A stretch of DNA of 63,915 bases from Salaquimonas sp. (GCA_022340185.1 JAJDOK010000057.1:1-63915); one strand, 5' to 3'; shown: positions 38,298 to 48,833, counted from the stretch's first letter. The notes: generated by a model from the letters alone, not told the origin. A program made the numbers and translations.

Positions 38298-38867
38298 ATG
38301 GGTCGAGCCAGCAAAATCTCGGAGGTTGAACTCGATCTGCCCCTGGCGGGCCATGAGGGCGTCGACACCAACCATGCCAGCCGGGCGCGCATCCAGACCC
38401 TGCTCGACCAGCACGCGTCGCTGATCACGCAGACGCAATTCGCCGATGCCAAATCCGCCGCACTGATCACGCTGATCGGATTGCTCGCGCTCAAGGGGCC
38501 GATACCGCTCGAAGCCATGCAGCAGGCCGACGCGGTATCGCTGGCCTCGGCGGTCGCCAGCGCGCTCGCCATCCTGTTCTGCGTCGCGGCGGTGTTTCCG
38601 CGCTATCCGGGACGCATGACACGGGAAAACCTGCCGGACATCGACCGCTTCTCCTGGCCGGCACTCACCTCGCACGGCATGAGCGGCGAGGATTATGCTA
38701 AATACATGCACACGGTCGAGGTGTCGCAAATGGTCCACTCGATCGCCCATTCCAATTGCGCGGTCTCGCAGATCCTGCTGCGCAAATACCAGATGCTCAG
38801 GATCGCCTTCCTGTTCGGCGTCGCCGATTTCGCGCTCGTCTTCCTGAAAATGACGGGGCTGTTCTGA
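38298..38867 (+). CDS. Three-TM membrane protein resembling Pycsar effectors (DUF5706)
   Basis: About 189 residues. A soluble N-terminal part (about 1-45, RARIQTLLDQHASLITQTQ) precedes TM1 in FADAKSAALITLIGLLALKGP, TM2 in ASAVASALAILFCVAAVFP followed by RYPGRMTRE, a soluble middle (about 105-160), and TM3 near the end, MLRIAFLFGVADFALVFLKMTG. This order and the DAKSAAL and FPRYPG marks resemble DUF5706 proteins (PycTM), membrane-disrupting effectors of Pycsar cyclic-nucleotide defence. No cyclase gene is near. The ATG at 38298 follows GGGAG; a GTG at 38277 is possible. Not proven. Confidence 0.6.
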   Translation: MGRASKISEVELDLPLAGHEGVDTNHASRARIQTLLDQHASLITQTQFADAKSAALITLIGLLALKGPIPLEAMQQADAVSLASAVASALAILFCVAAVFPRYPGRMTRENLPDIDRFSWPALTSHGMSGEDYAKYMHTVEVSQMVHSIAHSNCAVSQILLRKYQMLRIAFLFGVADFALVFLKMTGLF

Positions 38868-38877
38868 GCCTTCACGA

Positions 38878-39528
38878 TCAGGCTTCGTCGGCGGGCACGA
38901 TCCAGGGTTCGGCGATGCCTGCCTTTTCCCATTCCATCCAGGCGGGCAGCGCCTTCATTGCCGCCGAATAGGCGGCGACGGCGCGATGGCTCGACAATTC
39001 GTATTTTTCGAGCCGGTTGACGACCGGCGCGTACATGGCGTCGGCATTGCAGAAATCACCGAACAGGAAGGGGCCACCGGACTTTTCGAGGCATTGCGCC
39101 CACAATTGTTCGATGCGCGCGACGTCGCGGCGCACGCCCTCGCTCACCTCGATGGCGCGCACGGGCCGGCGCCAGTTCGTCGGACATTCCGAGCGTAGCG
39201 CGGTGAAACCGGCATGCATTTCACAGGCAACGGCGCGCGCCGCCGCCCTCGCGGCCATATCATCCGGCCAGAAGCCCAATTCGGGGAAGCGGTCGGCCAG
39301 ATATTCGAGGATGGCGAGCGATTCCCAGATTGTCAGCTCCCCATCGACGAGGGTCGGTACCTTGCCAGTGGGTGAGAACTCTCGGAATTTCGGATTGCCT
39401 GCGTCGTCATCGAAGAGTGTCAGCACCTCCTCGAAATCGATGCCCTTCACCTTCATGGCGATCCAGGGCCGGAACGACCAGGAGGAGTAGTTCTTGTTGG
39501 TGATGTGGAGGCGCATTTTTTCACTCAT
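38878..39528 (-). CDS. Glutathione S-transferase family protein
   Basis: A 216-residue GST. The N-terminal thioredoxin fold starts MRLHITNKNYSSWSFRPWIAMKVKGIDFEEVLT (Ser-rich active-site region) with GKVPTLVDGELTIWESLAILEYLADRF; the all-helical C-terminal domain holds RAAARAVACEMHAGFTALRSECPTNWR and the GDFCNADAMYAPVV hinge. Substrates unknown. Start ATG at 39528 (MSEKMRLHI); the frame is open to 39609. It is convergent with the Pycsar-effector-like gene (10-base gap). Confidence 0.88.
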   Translation of the reverse strand: MSEKMRLHITNKNYSSWSFRPWIAMKVKGIDFEEVLTLFDDDAGNPKFREFSPTGKVPTLVDGELTIWESLAILEYLADRFPELGFWPDDMAARAAARAVACEMHAGFTALRSECPTNWRRPVRAIEVSEGVRRDVARIEQLWAQCLEKSGGPFLFGDFCNADAMYAPVVNRLEKYELSSHRAVAAYSAAMKALPAWMEWEKAGIAEPWIVPADEA

Positions 39529-39690
39529 GGCCGTATCCTCGCTTCGCTCGGGCCCCCGTGTCGGCGGACCTGACCGGCCCGGCGGCCTCTTCGACCGCCT
39601 GGTAGCCATTTATTGACGCCTACCATCAAACCTTCGTCGGCCGAAGCCGGTTTTTCTGAAGCTCCAGACAATTTTACTGATGCGCCAAGC

Positions 39691-40866
39691 CTATTCCAGC
39701 GCCTGGTAGGCGGCGGTGCGCATGTCGTCGGCGAGCGGCAGCTTGGAGCCCAGATATTGCGTCATGACGATTCCGATCATGTCTTCAGCCGGATCGATCC
39801 AGAAGAAGGTGCTCGCCGCGCCTGACCAGCCATATTCGCCCAAACCCGTCATGGAGACCGAGCGTGCCAGATCGATCATCACGCGGCCGGCCAGAGAGAA
39901 CCCGTAGCCCGGCAGCGGCACCGGACCGATCGCCAGCGGCATCTGGCTTTCGGGGATACGGTTGGTCCACATGAACCTGATCATGTGGCGTGACAGCAGG
40001 ACATTGCCTTCGCGGTCGGTACCGGTCTTCAGCAATTCGGCAATCTTCGCATAGTCCTCGACGGTCGAATACAGCCCGTAGCCGCCACGGGCGAAAGCCG
40101 GGTCGTTGACGGGATAATGTGTTGTCACGTCGGCGGGGGTGAGTTTTTGCGAACCTTCGGGAAAAATCATCAGCCCGTCGAGATCGGGATTACCGAACAC
40201 CGGCATCAGCCTGTCCTGCTTTTGAGGCGGCACCGTGAAACCGGTATCGGCGAGGCCGAGCGGCCCGGTGATGCGCTCGGCAACGATCTGCTGCAGCGGC
40301 TTGCCCTCGATGATCTCGATGATCCGGCCGACGACATCTGTTCCGACCGAATAGCGCCACTGGGCGCCGGGCTCGAAGGCGAGCGGCAGGTCGGCGACCG
40401 CGTCGATGAACTCCTTGAGCGGTGGATGGGTTCGGCCGAGATCGGTCTCGCGGTAACGCGCGGCGGCGGCGCAGCCCTGCAGGAAACCATAGGTCAGGCC
40501 GGAGCGGTGCGTCAGCAGGTGCTCGACCAGCATCACGCGCTGCGCGGGGCGGAGCGTGCCGTCGGGTTCAATGATCTGCATGCGTGCGAAGGCCGGCAGA
40601 TAGGCGGCGACGGGATCATAAAGATGCAGCCTGCCCTCCTCGACCAGCATCAACGCAATCGCCGAGATGACTGGCTTGGTCATCGAATAGAGACGGTAGA
40701 TCGGCTTGTCGGGAAGCGGTGTGCCGGCAATCGGATCGGCAAGGCCGACGGAGCCGCGCAACCAGTCATGCCCATCGAGACGTACCAGCCATTCTATTGC
40801 CGGATAAGATCCTGCCTCCACATGGCGGCGCGCCGCCTGTTCGATCCTGTCCAATCGCGTTGTCAT
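39691..40866 (-). CDS. Serine hydrolase, beta-lactamase/class C family
   Basis: A 391-residue protein of the serine beta-lactamase/D-aminopeptidase fold. The active-site SxxK is SMTK (about 60-63), with the YRLYS context before it; the Tyr element is WRYSVGTDVVGRIIEIIEG and a late GWSGAASTFFWIDP stands at the KTG-like position (G-x-A here). No signal peptide is seen, so it is probably cytoplasmic or an esterase rather than an antibiotic resistance enzyme. Start ATG at 40866 with AGGAGAGGGG upstream. It follows the glyA-like remnant. Confidence 0.85.
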   Translation of the reverse strand: MTTRLDRIEQAARRHVEAGSYPAIEWLVRLDGHDWLRGSVGLADPIAGTPLPDKPIYRLYSMTKPVISAIALMLVEEGRLHLYDPVAAYLPAFARMQIIEPDGTLRPAQRVMLVEHLLTHRSGLTYGFLQGCAAAARYRETDLGRTHPPLKEFIDAVADLPLAFEPGAQWRYSVGTDVVGRIIEIIEGKPLQQIVAERITGPLGLADTGFTVPPQKQDRLMPVFGNPDLDGLMIFPEGSQKLTPADVTTHYPVNDPAFARGGYGLYSTVEDYAKIAELLKTGTDREGNVLLSRHMIRFMWTNRIPESQMPLAIGPVPLPGYGFSLAGRVMIDLARSVSMTGLGEYGWSGAASTFFWIDPAEDMIGIVMTQYLGSKLPLADDMRTAAYQALE

Positions 40867-40898
40867 GGCCCCTCTCCTGCTACTGCCGACGGTCGCGT

Positions 40899-41300
40899 TC
40901 AAGAAACAAAATGCACTGTATCGAAACCCGTGCGCAAGTCGGCAACCTGCGGCACAAGCGCCTCGGGATCGTCGCTGCGCAGGGCTCGCGCGACGAGGGC
41001 GGCAAGCTGCGGCACATCGGATGCCGTCACGCCCCAGCGCACCAGTTCCGGCGTGCCGATACGCAAGCCGTTCAGATCGCCCTCGACCGCTTCGACCGGC
41101 AGGCCGATGCCGGAAGCGAGGAAACCCGCTTTGCGGAGTCGCTTCGAAGCCGTCTGGCCACCGCCGAATTCGGCCGCCATGACGGCAAACCGGTGCGAAG
41201 CTGTGAAGCCGCGTTCGGCTGCGAAGACGGGTATGCCGACATTGTCCAGTTCTGCGGCAAGCGCCCGGGCGACCTCGATCATCGGCGCCGTCGGCCGGTG
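40899..41300 (-). pseudogene. C-terminal remnant of a serine hydroxymethyltransferase paralogue
   Basis: The minus-strand frame ending at 40899 encodes only the last third of an SHMT-like PLP enzyme: HRPTAPMIEVARALAAELDNVGIPVF then TASHRFAVMAAEFGGGQTASKRLRKAGFLASGIGLP and the hallmark DLNGLRIGTPELVRWGV. This is the C-terminal domain of the GlyA2-like paralogue that some rhizobia carry beside the normal glyA. The PLP-lysine and N-terminal domains are absent. The open frame runs 17 codons further, to 41351, but into unlike sequence overlapping the MFS gene's end, so the gene appears broken there. Confidence 0.7.
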
Positions 41301-41313
41301 TCGAGCCGCCGAC

Positions 41314-42537
41314 CTATTGAGCGGTGTCACCGAGCCCGTAATTCCTTCCACCCGGTCCGGCCAGGCCCGCTGTCAGGAACATGCCGGGCAGGGCGGTGAT
41401 CGCGCAAAGCGAGATTGCGGTTGCGTAACCGAAACTTCCGGCGACAAAGCCGAAGGCGGCGGGACTGCCCAAAAGGACGGCAAAGGACGTGAATGAGACG
41501 GCGGCGATGTTGCGCGCCGGATTTCCGGGCAGCCGGGCTGCTGCGGAAAGCGCAATCGGGTAAACGATCGCGGCCCCGGCTCCACTCACCGCCGCCCCGG
41601 CGCAGGCAACGGCGAGCGTCGGGCCAAGCGCGAAGACCAGCGTGCCGCCGCCCGCGGCAAGGCACGAAATCACGACCATTACCTTCTCGCCAAAGCGAGC
41701 CGCCAGCGCGTCCCCCGGAAGGCGCGTGATGGCCATCGCCGCCGCGAACGCGGAAAAGCCGAGCGAAGCGCCAAATGGGTCGGCGCCGAGTGTCAGGCGA
41801 AGGTGGACCGCCGACCAGTCCATGAAAATGCCTTCGATGACCATGATCCCGACCGGCAGGAAACACAGCGCCAGCAGGCGTCGCGACGGCAGTGACGGCC
41901 GATGGCCGGAAGGTCCGCTCGTGATACGTTCAGTCGGCCGCGGCAGCTTGCGCGAGAGCGAAAGCACACCCGCCGTGAGTACGATGGCAGCGATCAGGGA
42001 CTGTCGGGTCAGTAGCACATCCCAGGCAGCCAATGTCCCGCCCAGAATGGTCCCGGCGATCATGCCGAGGCTCCAGAAACCATGGCATTGCGACATGATC
42101 CGCCGGCCCGTCGCCGCTTCGAGACGCCCGGCCAGGCCGTTTAACGCAATCTCCGAATGGCTGATTGCGATGCCGCAGACGAAGAATGCACCGAACAGTC
42201 CGAGCCGGGAGACGGTAAGCCCGGGCAGGGCAAATGCCCATGCCAGAGCGACTACAGCGCCCATGGCACCCGCTTTAAGGCCGACCTTGCGCACTATCAC
42301 TGGCGCAACGATCAGCCCGATCAATGTGCCCACCGGTATGCCGACAAGCGCGACGCCGAGTTCTGCATCGCTCAGCGCCAGGGCGTGCTTGATATCCGGA
42401 ATGCGCGGCAGGATGAGTGCCGACGATGTCGCTTCCAGAGCGAACAATAGCCGAATCGGCCAATAGGAAATGTACGATGCGGTCGACGCCGAAACGGCGG
42501 TTTTCAGGGAAGAGGACATCAGCGTGGTTTCCGTCAT
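41314..42537 (-). CDS. MFS transporter
   Basis: A 407-residue major facilitator with about twelve TM helices. FALEATSSALILPRIPDIKHALALSDAELGVALVGIPVGTLIG opens TM1-2, ISHSEIALNGLAGRLEAATGRRIMSQCHGFWSLGMIAG covers TM4-5, and the second half starts at LALCFLPVGIMVIEGIFMDWSAVHLRLTLGAD. The family of such fused loops resembles YbjJ/Bcr-like sugar or drug exporters; the substrate is unknown. The ATG at 42537 (MTETTLMSS) is chosen; a GTG at 42573 and an ATG at 42519 are possible. It is followed directly by the SHMT remnant. Confidence 0.8.
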   Translation of the reverse strand: MTETTLMSSSLKTAVSASTASYISYWPIRLLFALEATSSALILPRIPDIKHALALSDAELGVALVGIPVGTLIGLIVAPVIVRKVGLKAGAMGAVVALAWAFALPGLTVSRLGLFGAFFVCGIAISHSEIALNGLAGRLEAATGRRIMSQCHGFWSLGMIAGTILGGTLAAWDVLLTRQSLIAAIVLTAGVLSLSRKLPRPTERITSGPSGHRPSLPSRRLLALCFLPVGIMVIEGIFMDWSAVHLRLTLGADPFGASLGFSAFAAAMAITRLPGDALAARFGEKVMVVISCLAAGGGTLVFALGPTLAVACAGAAVSGAGAAIVYPIALSAAARLPGNPARNIAAVSFTSFAVLLGSPAAFGFVAGSFGYATAISLCAITALPGMFLTAGLAGPGGRNYGLGDTAQ

Positions 42538-42758
42538 GGTTCTGGACCACCCGATGAGCTGATGGTCCTTCACATGCGGGGACGCTCCGCGTCCACCACG
42601 CTTGCAGCAGCTTACTGCACTGCGTCACATTTACCGGCCTGTGATCGGCAAGGCAAGGTCGCGGACGTCGCCGTCCGCGGCCTGATCGTCTTTTGTGACC
42701 GCCCTTTCACCGGGAGCCGACAGCGAGGCTGGCCTCCCGGGATCGGGCCGGGAGAATC

Positions 42759-44954
<2,196 letters not shown>

Positions 44955-45178
44955 TCAGACCGATCTGTAGCGAACCATTGTGTCAGCCGGACGTCCTTGA
45001 CCGGTATCAACTCCAATTTCGCAGGTACGGATTCGAGTATCCGCCTGGCGTTTCATCGCGATGGCTCTGCGGCCGATCGCGTGCGCCGTGCTTCCTTCGA
45101 TTGTTTTGGTTCAAAGGCAGACGGTGCCCTGCCTAGCGAAACTTGCCGATCAGGTCCAATCATTGTATTTAGCGCAGT

Positions 45179-45197
45179 CGATAAGAATTATTGATCG
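45179..45197. promoter_or_regulatory. Candidate OxyR site in the katG-oxyR gap
   Basis: The sequence CGATAAGAATTATTGATCG shows imperfect dyad symmetry (CGAT...ATCG outer arms) and sits 16 bases before the oxyR start, between divergent katG and oxyR. LysR-type activators bind such A/T-rich dyads, and autoregulation by OxyR is common. The match to a published OxyR site was not checked. Confidence 0.35.
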
Positions 45198-45212
45198 CGC
45201 CAAAGACCCGAC

Positions 45213-46160
45213 ATGACCTCGTTGAAACAATTACGCTATTTCGATGCGGTGGCGCGCCACGGCCATTTCGGGCGGGCAGCCGAGCATTGCGCCGTCAGCC
45301 AGCCGGCGCTTTCCATGCAGATCAGGGATCTGGAACAGGAACTCGGCCTGAAGCTGTTCGAGCGCCTGGCCAGGGGCATCCGCCTGACGCCCGAAGGCCG
45401 CGAGGTCGAAAAACGCGTGGCGCGCATCCTGTCGGACATCCGCGACCTCGACGACTACGCCAAGCAGCGCGGCGCACCCTTGTCCGGACCGCTCAATCTG
45501 GGCGTCATCCCGTCGCTGGCACCTTATGTACTGCCGCCGCTGCTGCCGCTGTTGCAACGACGTTTCGGCGAACTCGATCTTTCCATCCGCGAGACGCAAA
45601 CGCAGCATCTGGTCGACGAACTGATCGAGGGGCGGCTCGATCTGCTGTTGCTGGCGCTGCCTGTCGAACATGCCGAGATCGAGACGCTGGCACTGTTCGA
45701 GGACTGTTTCCTGCTCGCCTATCCACCGGACCGGAAGATAGACAAGGACGTGCTGGCGACACCCGAACTGTTGAAATCCGACCGGTTGTTGCTGCTTGAA
45801 GAGGGCCATTGCCTGCGCGATCAGGCGCTGGCGCTGTGCGAATTGCGCCAGACCGATCATATCAACACGTTCGGCGCCTCGAGTCTTTCCACCATCGTGC
45901 AGATGGTGGCGAACGGCATGGGCATGACCTTGCTGCCGGAGATCGCTGTCGATCTGGAAACCCGACATCAGCGCGTCGGACTGAAGCGTTTCGCCGAGCC
46001 GCAGCCCTTCCGCAGCATCGGCCTGGCCTGGCGCAGGCGTTCGCCGCGCAAGCCGGATTTCATGGCGCTGGGCAGTCTGATTGGCGAAATGTCGGGCATC
46101 GAGAACTCGGGCGCCGGGATTACAGGCGCCGGGGTCGAAGCCGAGCTTGAATCCGCCTGA
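45213..46160 (+). CDS. oxyR: Hydrogen peroxide-inducible genes activator OxyR
   Basis: A 315-residue LysR-type regulator. The helix-turn-helix is SLKQLRYFDAVARHGHFGRAAEHCAVSQPALSMQIRDLEQELGLKLFERLARGIRLTPEG. In the regulatory domain LLLLEEGHCLRDQALALCEL places cysteines at about 199 and 208, matching the OxyR redox pair that forms a disulfide when peroxide is present. It is divergent from katG, its expected main target. An extra C-terminal tail of about 20 residues follows. Confidence 0.94.
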   Translation: MTSLKQLRYFDAVARHGHFGRAAEHCAVSQPALSMQIRDLEQELGLKLFERLARGIRLTPEGREVEKRVARILSDIRDLDDYAKQRGAPLSGPLNLGVIPSLAPYVLPPLLPLLQRRFGELDLSIRETQTQHLVDELIEGRLDLLLLALPVEHAEIETLALFEDCFLLAYPPDRKIDKDVLATPELLKSDRLLLLEEGHCLRDQALALCELRQTDHINTFGASSLSTIVQMVANGMGMTLLPEIAVDLETRHQRVGLKRFAEPQPFRSIGLAWRRRSPRKPDFMALGSLIGEMSGIENSGAGITGAGVEAELESA

Positions 46161-46208
46161 TCCCCATTACGTAACGTATCAAGTCGTCCATTTCTCGCAG
46201 GCAGCGAC

Positions 46209-46237
46209 TTGACTCCTTTTATTTCGTATGTTTGTTA
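46209..46237 (+). promoter_or_regulatory. Promoter of the ArsR-SRPBCC-YCII operon (TTGACT-N17-TTGTTA)
   Basis: TTGACT (46209-46214) and TTGTTA (46232-46237) are 17 bases apart, and the ArsR start follows 31 bases later. The -10 lies inside the palindrome listed next, so a bound repressor would block RNA polymerase. Confidence 0.6.
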
Positions 46238-46246
46238 ATTAACAAA
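46231..46246. promoter_or_regulatory. Perfect palindrome TTTGTTAATTAACAAA, probable ArsR operator
   Basis: A 16-base sequence identical to its own reverse complement, over the -10 of the ArsR promoter and 22 bases before its ATG. ArsR-family repressors bind such dyads; autorepression is the simplest reading. Confidence 0.7.
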
Positions 46247-46268
46247 TCTGATAACAAAGAAGTTGATC

Positions 46269-46595
46269 ATGTCCGGCTTGCCTGCAACCTTCGCCGCTCT
46301 AGGCGACGCCACGCGCTTTGCCATTGTCGAACGCCTCCTGAACGAAGGCGAGCTCAGCGCCGGCACCTTGCTGGAAGGGGTGACGATCAGCCCGCCGGCG
46401 GTGTCGCGTCATCTCAAGGTGTTGCGCGAAGCCGGCGTCATCGTCCAGCGCGTCGACGGACAGCGCCGGCTTTATTCGGTGCGCCCGGAGGCCGTGGAGG
46501 CAATTGGCGCATGGACGATCAGTCATCGCGAATTCTGGGAAGCGAGCCTGAAACGCCTCGAAGCGGCACTGATGGAGGAGATGAAACGAAAATGA
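46269..46595 (+). CDS. ArsR family transcriptional regulator
   Basis: A 108-residue winged-helix repressor: FAALGDATRFAIVERLLNEGELSAGTL then the recognition helix SPPAVSRHLKVLREAGVIVQRVDGQRRLYSVRPEAV. No metal-sensing cysteine pair (ELCVCDL type) is present, so it belongs to the non-metal group that commonly pairs with SRPBCC proteins. The ATG at 46269 is used; a TTG two codons before is an alternative. It overlaps the next gene by ATGA. Confidence 0.9.
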   Translation: MSGLPATFAALGDATRFAIVERLLNEGELSAGTLLEGVTISPPAVSRHLKVLREAGVIVQRVDGQRRLYSVRPEAVEAIGAWTISHREFWEASLKRLEAALMEEMKRK

Positions 46596-47023
46596 GCGAA
46601 CTAAAAATCGAACGGACTTTCCCTGCCGATCCCGAAACCGTTTTCGCCTTCGTCACGAAGCCGGAGCATCTGGTCAAATGGTGGGGGCCGGAAGGCATGA
46701 GCCTGCCCGAAAAACAGCTCGACCTGACAAAGCTCGGTCCGTGGTTTTCGGTGATGATGAATGCCGACGGCAAGCGTTTCAAGGTGACCGGCGAGGTCGT
46801 CGCGGTCGATCCGCCCAACGTTGTCGAACTGACCTGGGCCTGGCATGACGAAAACGATGTGCGCGGCCATGAAAGCACGGTGCGCTTCGAAATAGGCCCG
46901 GACGGCTCGGGCGGCACGCGTTTCATCCTGGTCCACAGCGGACTTGCCGATGAGGAAGCAGCGAAGAACCACGAAATGGGCTGGACGTCCACGCTCAGAA
47001 AGCTGGAGCGTCTGGCAGCATAA
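46592..47023 (+). CDS. SRPBCC (AHSA1-type) domain protein
   Basis: A 143-residue helix-grip protein: MSELKIERTFPADPETVFAFVTKPEHLVKWWGPEGM, then PPNVVELTWAWHDEN, TVRFEIGPDGSGGTRFILVHSGL and a C-terminal helix GWTSTLRKLERL. This is the Activator-of-Hsp90-ATPase-homologue 1-like group, which binds hydrophobic ligands in a cavity. The ligand is unknown. It overlaps the ArsR stop (ATGA) and is followed by a YCII gene, so the three form one operon. Confidence 0.88.
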   Translation: MSELKIERTFPADPETVFAFVTKPEHLVKWWGPEGMSLPEKQLDLTKLGPWFSVMMNADGKRFKVTGEVVAVDPPNVVELTWAWHDENDVRGHESTVRFEIGPDGSGGTRFILVHSGLADEEAAKNHEMGWTSTLRKLERLAA

Positions 47024-47045
47024 AATCAACAAGGGAGAGACGATC

Positions 47046-47360
47046 ATGCCGAAATTCATTTTCGCCTATCACGGAGGCAAGGCGCCGCAGACACCCGAAG
47101 AGGGCAAGCAGATCATGGATGCCTGGATAGCCTGGTTCGGGAAACTCGGTCCTGCCGTAATCGACGGCGGCAATCCGTGCGGAATGTCGAAAACCGTCAC
47201 CGCCAAGGGTGTAGAGAACAATGGCGGCGCCAACCCGGTTTCCGGCTATTCGCTGATCAGCGCGCCCGACATGGACGCGGCCGTCGAAATAGCCAGGGGT
47301 TGTCCCATGGTCGCCGACGGCAGCGGCAGTGTCGAAGTCGCCGAAGCGTTGGAGATGTGA
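47046..47360 (+). CDS. YCII family (DGPF-type) protein
   Basis: A 104-residue ferredoxin-fold protein: MPKFIFAYHGGKAPQTPEEGKQIMDAWIAWFGKLGPAVIDGGNP then GANPVSGYSLISAPDMDAAVEIARGCPM, typical of the YCII-related DGPF group, though the DGPF motif itself is replaced by SGYSLI. Such proteins sit beside SRPBCC and PhnB genes in stress loci. The ATG at 47046 follows AGGGAGAGA. A hairpin terminator follows. Function unknown. Confidence 0.82.
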   Translation: MPKFIFAYHGGKAPQTPEEGKQIMDAWIAWFGKLGPAVIDGGNPCGMSKTVTAKGVENNGGANPVSGYSLISAPDMDAAVEIARGCPMVADGSGSVEVAEALEM

Positions 47361-47365
47361 GTCCC

Positions 47366-47403
47366 GGCCGGGCCATCGGAGCGCATCAGCCGGTGGCCCG
47401 GCC
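47366..47403 (+). terminator. Probable terminator after the YCII gene
   Basis: Arms GGCCGGGCCA (47366-47375) and TGGCCCGGCC (47394-47403) pair perfectly over 10 bases, with inner TCGG/CCGG extending the stem, followed by CCGCTTTTG. It lies six bases past the stop. Confidence 0.65.
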
Positions 47404-47567
47404 CCGCTTTTGCGGGTTGGTTAATCTAAACGACACAGATCATTGAAAGAATTTCTCTAAAAACATTAACAAACCCTACTGAAAAGGTTGAAGAATCCTT
47501 TGCGCGCTCACGCCTAACGATAGGCCAGATATCGCTGGGGCCGCGATGATAATCGTTGGTGAGTGCT

Positions 47568-48818
47568 ATGATAAAAAGTCTTGTTCGTACCTTCCTCAGC
47601 AGTAAGCGCGGCAATTTCGCAGTTACATTCGCCGTGTCGATTATTCCCATCCTGTATACGGCGGGAATTGCGGTCGACTACGCGATGATCCAGCGTGAGC
47701 GCTGGCGAATGCAGGATACCGCCGACTCTTCGGCGCTTTATGCGGTCAAGGAGTTGGAAAAGGCCGGCAAAACCGAAAACGATCTGCTGGCCGATGCCGA
47801 TGACGTGGTGGAATCGAATTTTACGATCGAGGGGAATGTCGATGTTTCGCTCGACACGAAATCAAACCACCTGACGGTGCACCTGACCAAGGAGTACCAG
47901 CCGACATTCATTTCCCTGTTTCATCCAGACCCGGTGACCATCGGCGTTTTGGCGGAGGTCGCCTACAACGAGGTCTATACGGGCGCCAAATGCTTCATGT
48001 CGCTGAGCGAAACCGGCAAAGGTGTGCTGAATCTGAACGGCAACGCCATCATCGATGCACCTACCTGCGGCGTGCAGGTCAATTCAAAGTCGTCGGATGC
48101 GGTGGACCTCAATGGCAGCGGCACGGAAATCACGGCGCAGAGCAATTGCTTCGTGGGCGGCGTGCAATCCGGCCTGTCGCGCATCCAGCCGCCGCCGGAA
48201 GATTATTGCCCTGTCCTGCCCGACCCCTTCGACGAATACCCCCTGCCGACGGTTGGCACCTGCAAGTATTATGATCTCAAGATCAACGCCAACCAGAACG
48301 TGACTCTCGAGCCCGGCGTCTATTGCGGCGGTCTGTCGATCGGCTCAGGCGCACACGTCTTTTTCAAGCCCGGGCTCTACACGATGAAGAACGGCGTGTT
48401 CAAGACGACCGGAGGCGCCTATCTGTGGGGAGATGGCGTCACCTTCTTCTTCACCGGCGATGACATAGCGGTAAGTTTTTCCGGTGGCACGACCTTTCAT
48501 TTCGTTGCCATGGCGACCGGTCCGCTTGCCGGTTTCGTGTTCTTTTTCGATCCGGATTCCGACACATCGCTTGCGTCCAGTTTTGCGGGCAATTCGGACA
48601 CCTATTTCGAAGGCATCCTCTATTTCGGCCGGCGCAACGTGACGGTCGACGGCGAAGGTTCGGTGAATACCGCATCGCCCTTCTCGTCGCTGATCGGCAA
48701 CACGATCACGCTGAACGGCAATGCGAATATCCATTTCGCGGTCGAGCCGGGCTACAGCAAGCTGCCGGTGCCCGAGGAACTCTACACCAAGGCGATCACG
48801 CCCAGGCTGATTCGGTAG
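47568..48818 (+). CDS. TadE/TadG-like pilus-type protein, orphan
   Basis: A 416-residue protein with an N-terminal Flp/TadE-like hydrophobic helix RGNFAVTFAVSIIPILYTAGIAVDYAM, which lies where TadG-type proteins are anchored. The rest is soluble and beta-rich, with Gly/Asn repeats such as GVLNLNGNAIIDAPTCGVQVNS, LDLNGSGTEITAQSNC and TLNGNANIHF, and several cysteines. It fits the TadG-like family without the C-terminal VWA domain, and no other tad gene is near. The ATG at 47568 is used; a TTG at 47556 is possible. The AT-rich upstream region (47404-47567) is likely its promoter. Shares a terminator hairpin with parC. Confidence 0.75.
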   Translation: MIKSLVRTFLSSKRGNFAVTFAVSIIPILYTAGIAVDYAMIQRERWRMQDTADSSALYAVKELEKAGKTENDLLADADDVVESNFTIEGNVDVSLDTKSNHLTVHLTKEYQPTFISLFHPDPVTIGVLAEVAYNEVYTGAKCFMSLSETGKGVLNLNGNAIIDAPTCGVQVNSKSSDAVDLNGSGTEITAQSNCFVGGVQSGLSRIQPPPEDYCPVLPDPFDEYPLPTVGTCKYYDLKINANQNVTLEPGVYCGGLSIGSGAHVFFKPGLYTMKNGVFKTTGGAYLWGDGVTFFFTGDDIAVSFSGGTTFHFVAMATGPLAGFVFFFDPDSDTSLASSFAGNSDTYFEGILYFGRRNVTVDGEGSVNTASPFSSLIGNTITLNGNANIHFAVEPGYSKLPVPEELYTKAITPRLIR

Positions 48819-48833
48819 GGCGCGAATAGCGCC

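Noticed and set aside
42734-42754. CTCCCGG-N7-CCGGGAG hairpin past the katG stop as a terminator
   Set aside because: The stem is perfect over seven bases but no T-run follows on the katG strand, so it is not listed as a terminator.
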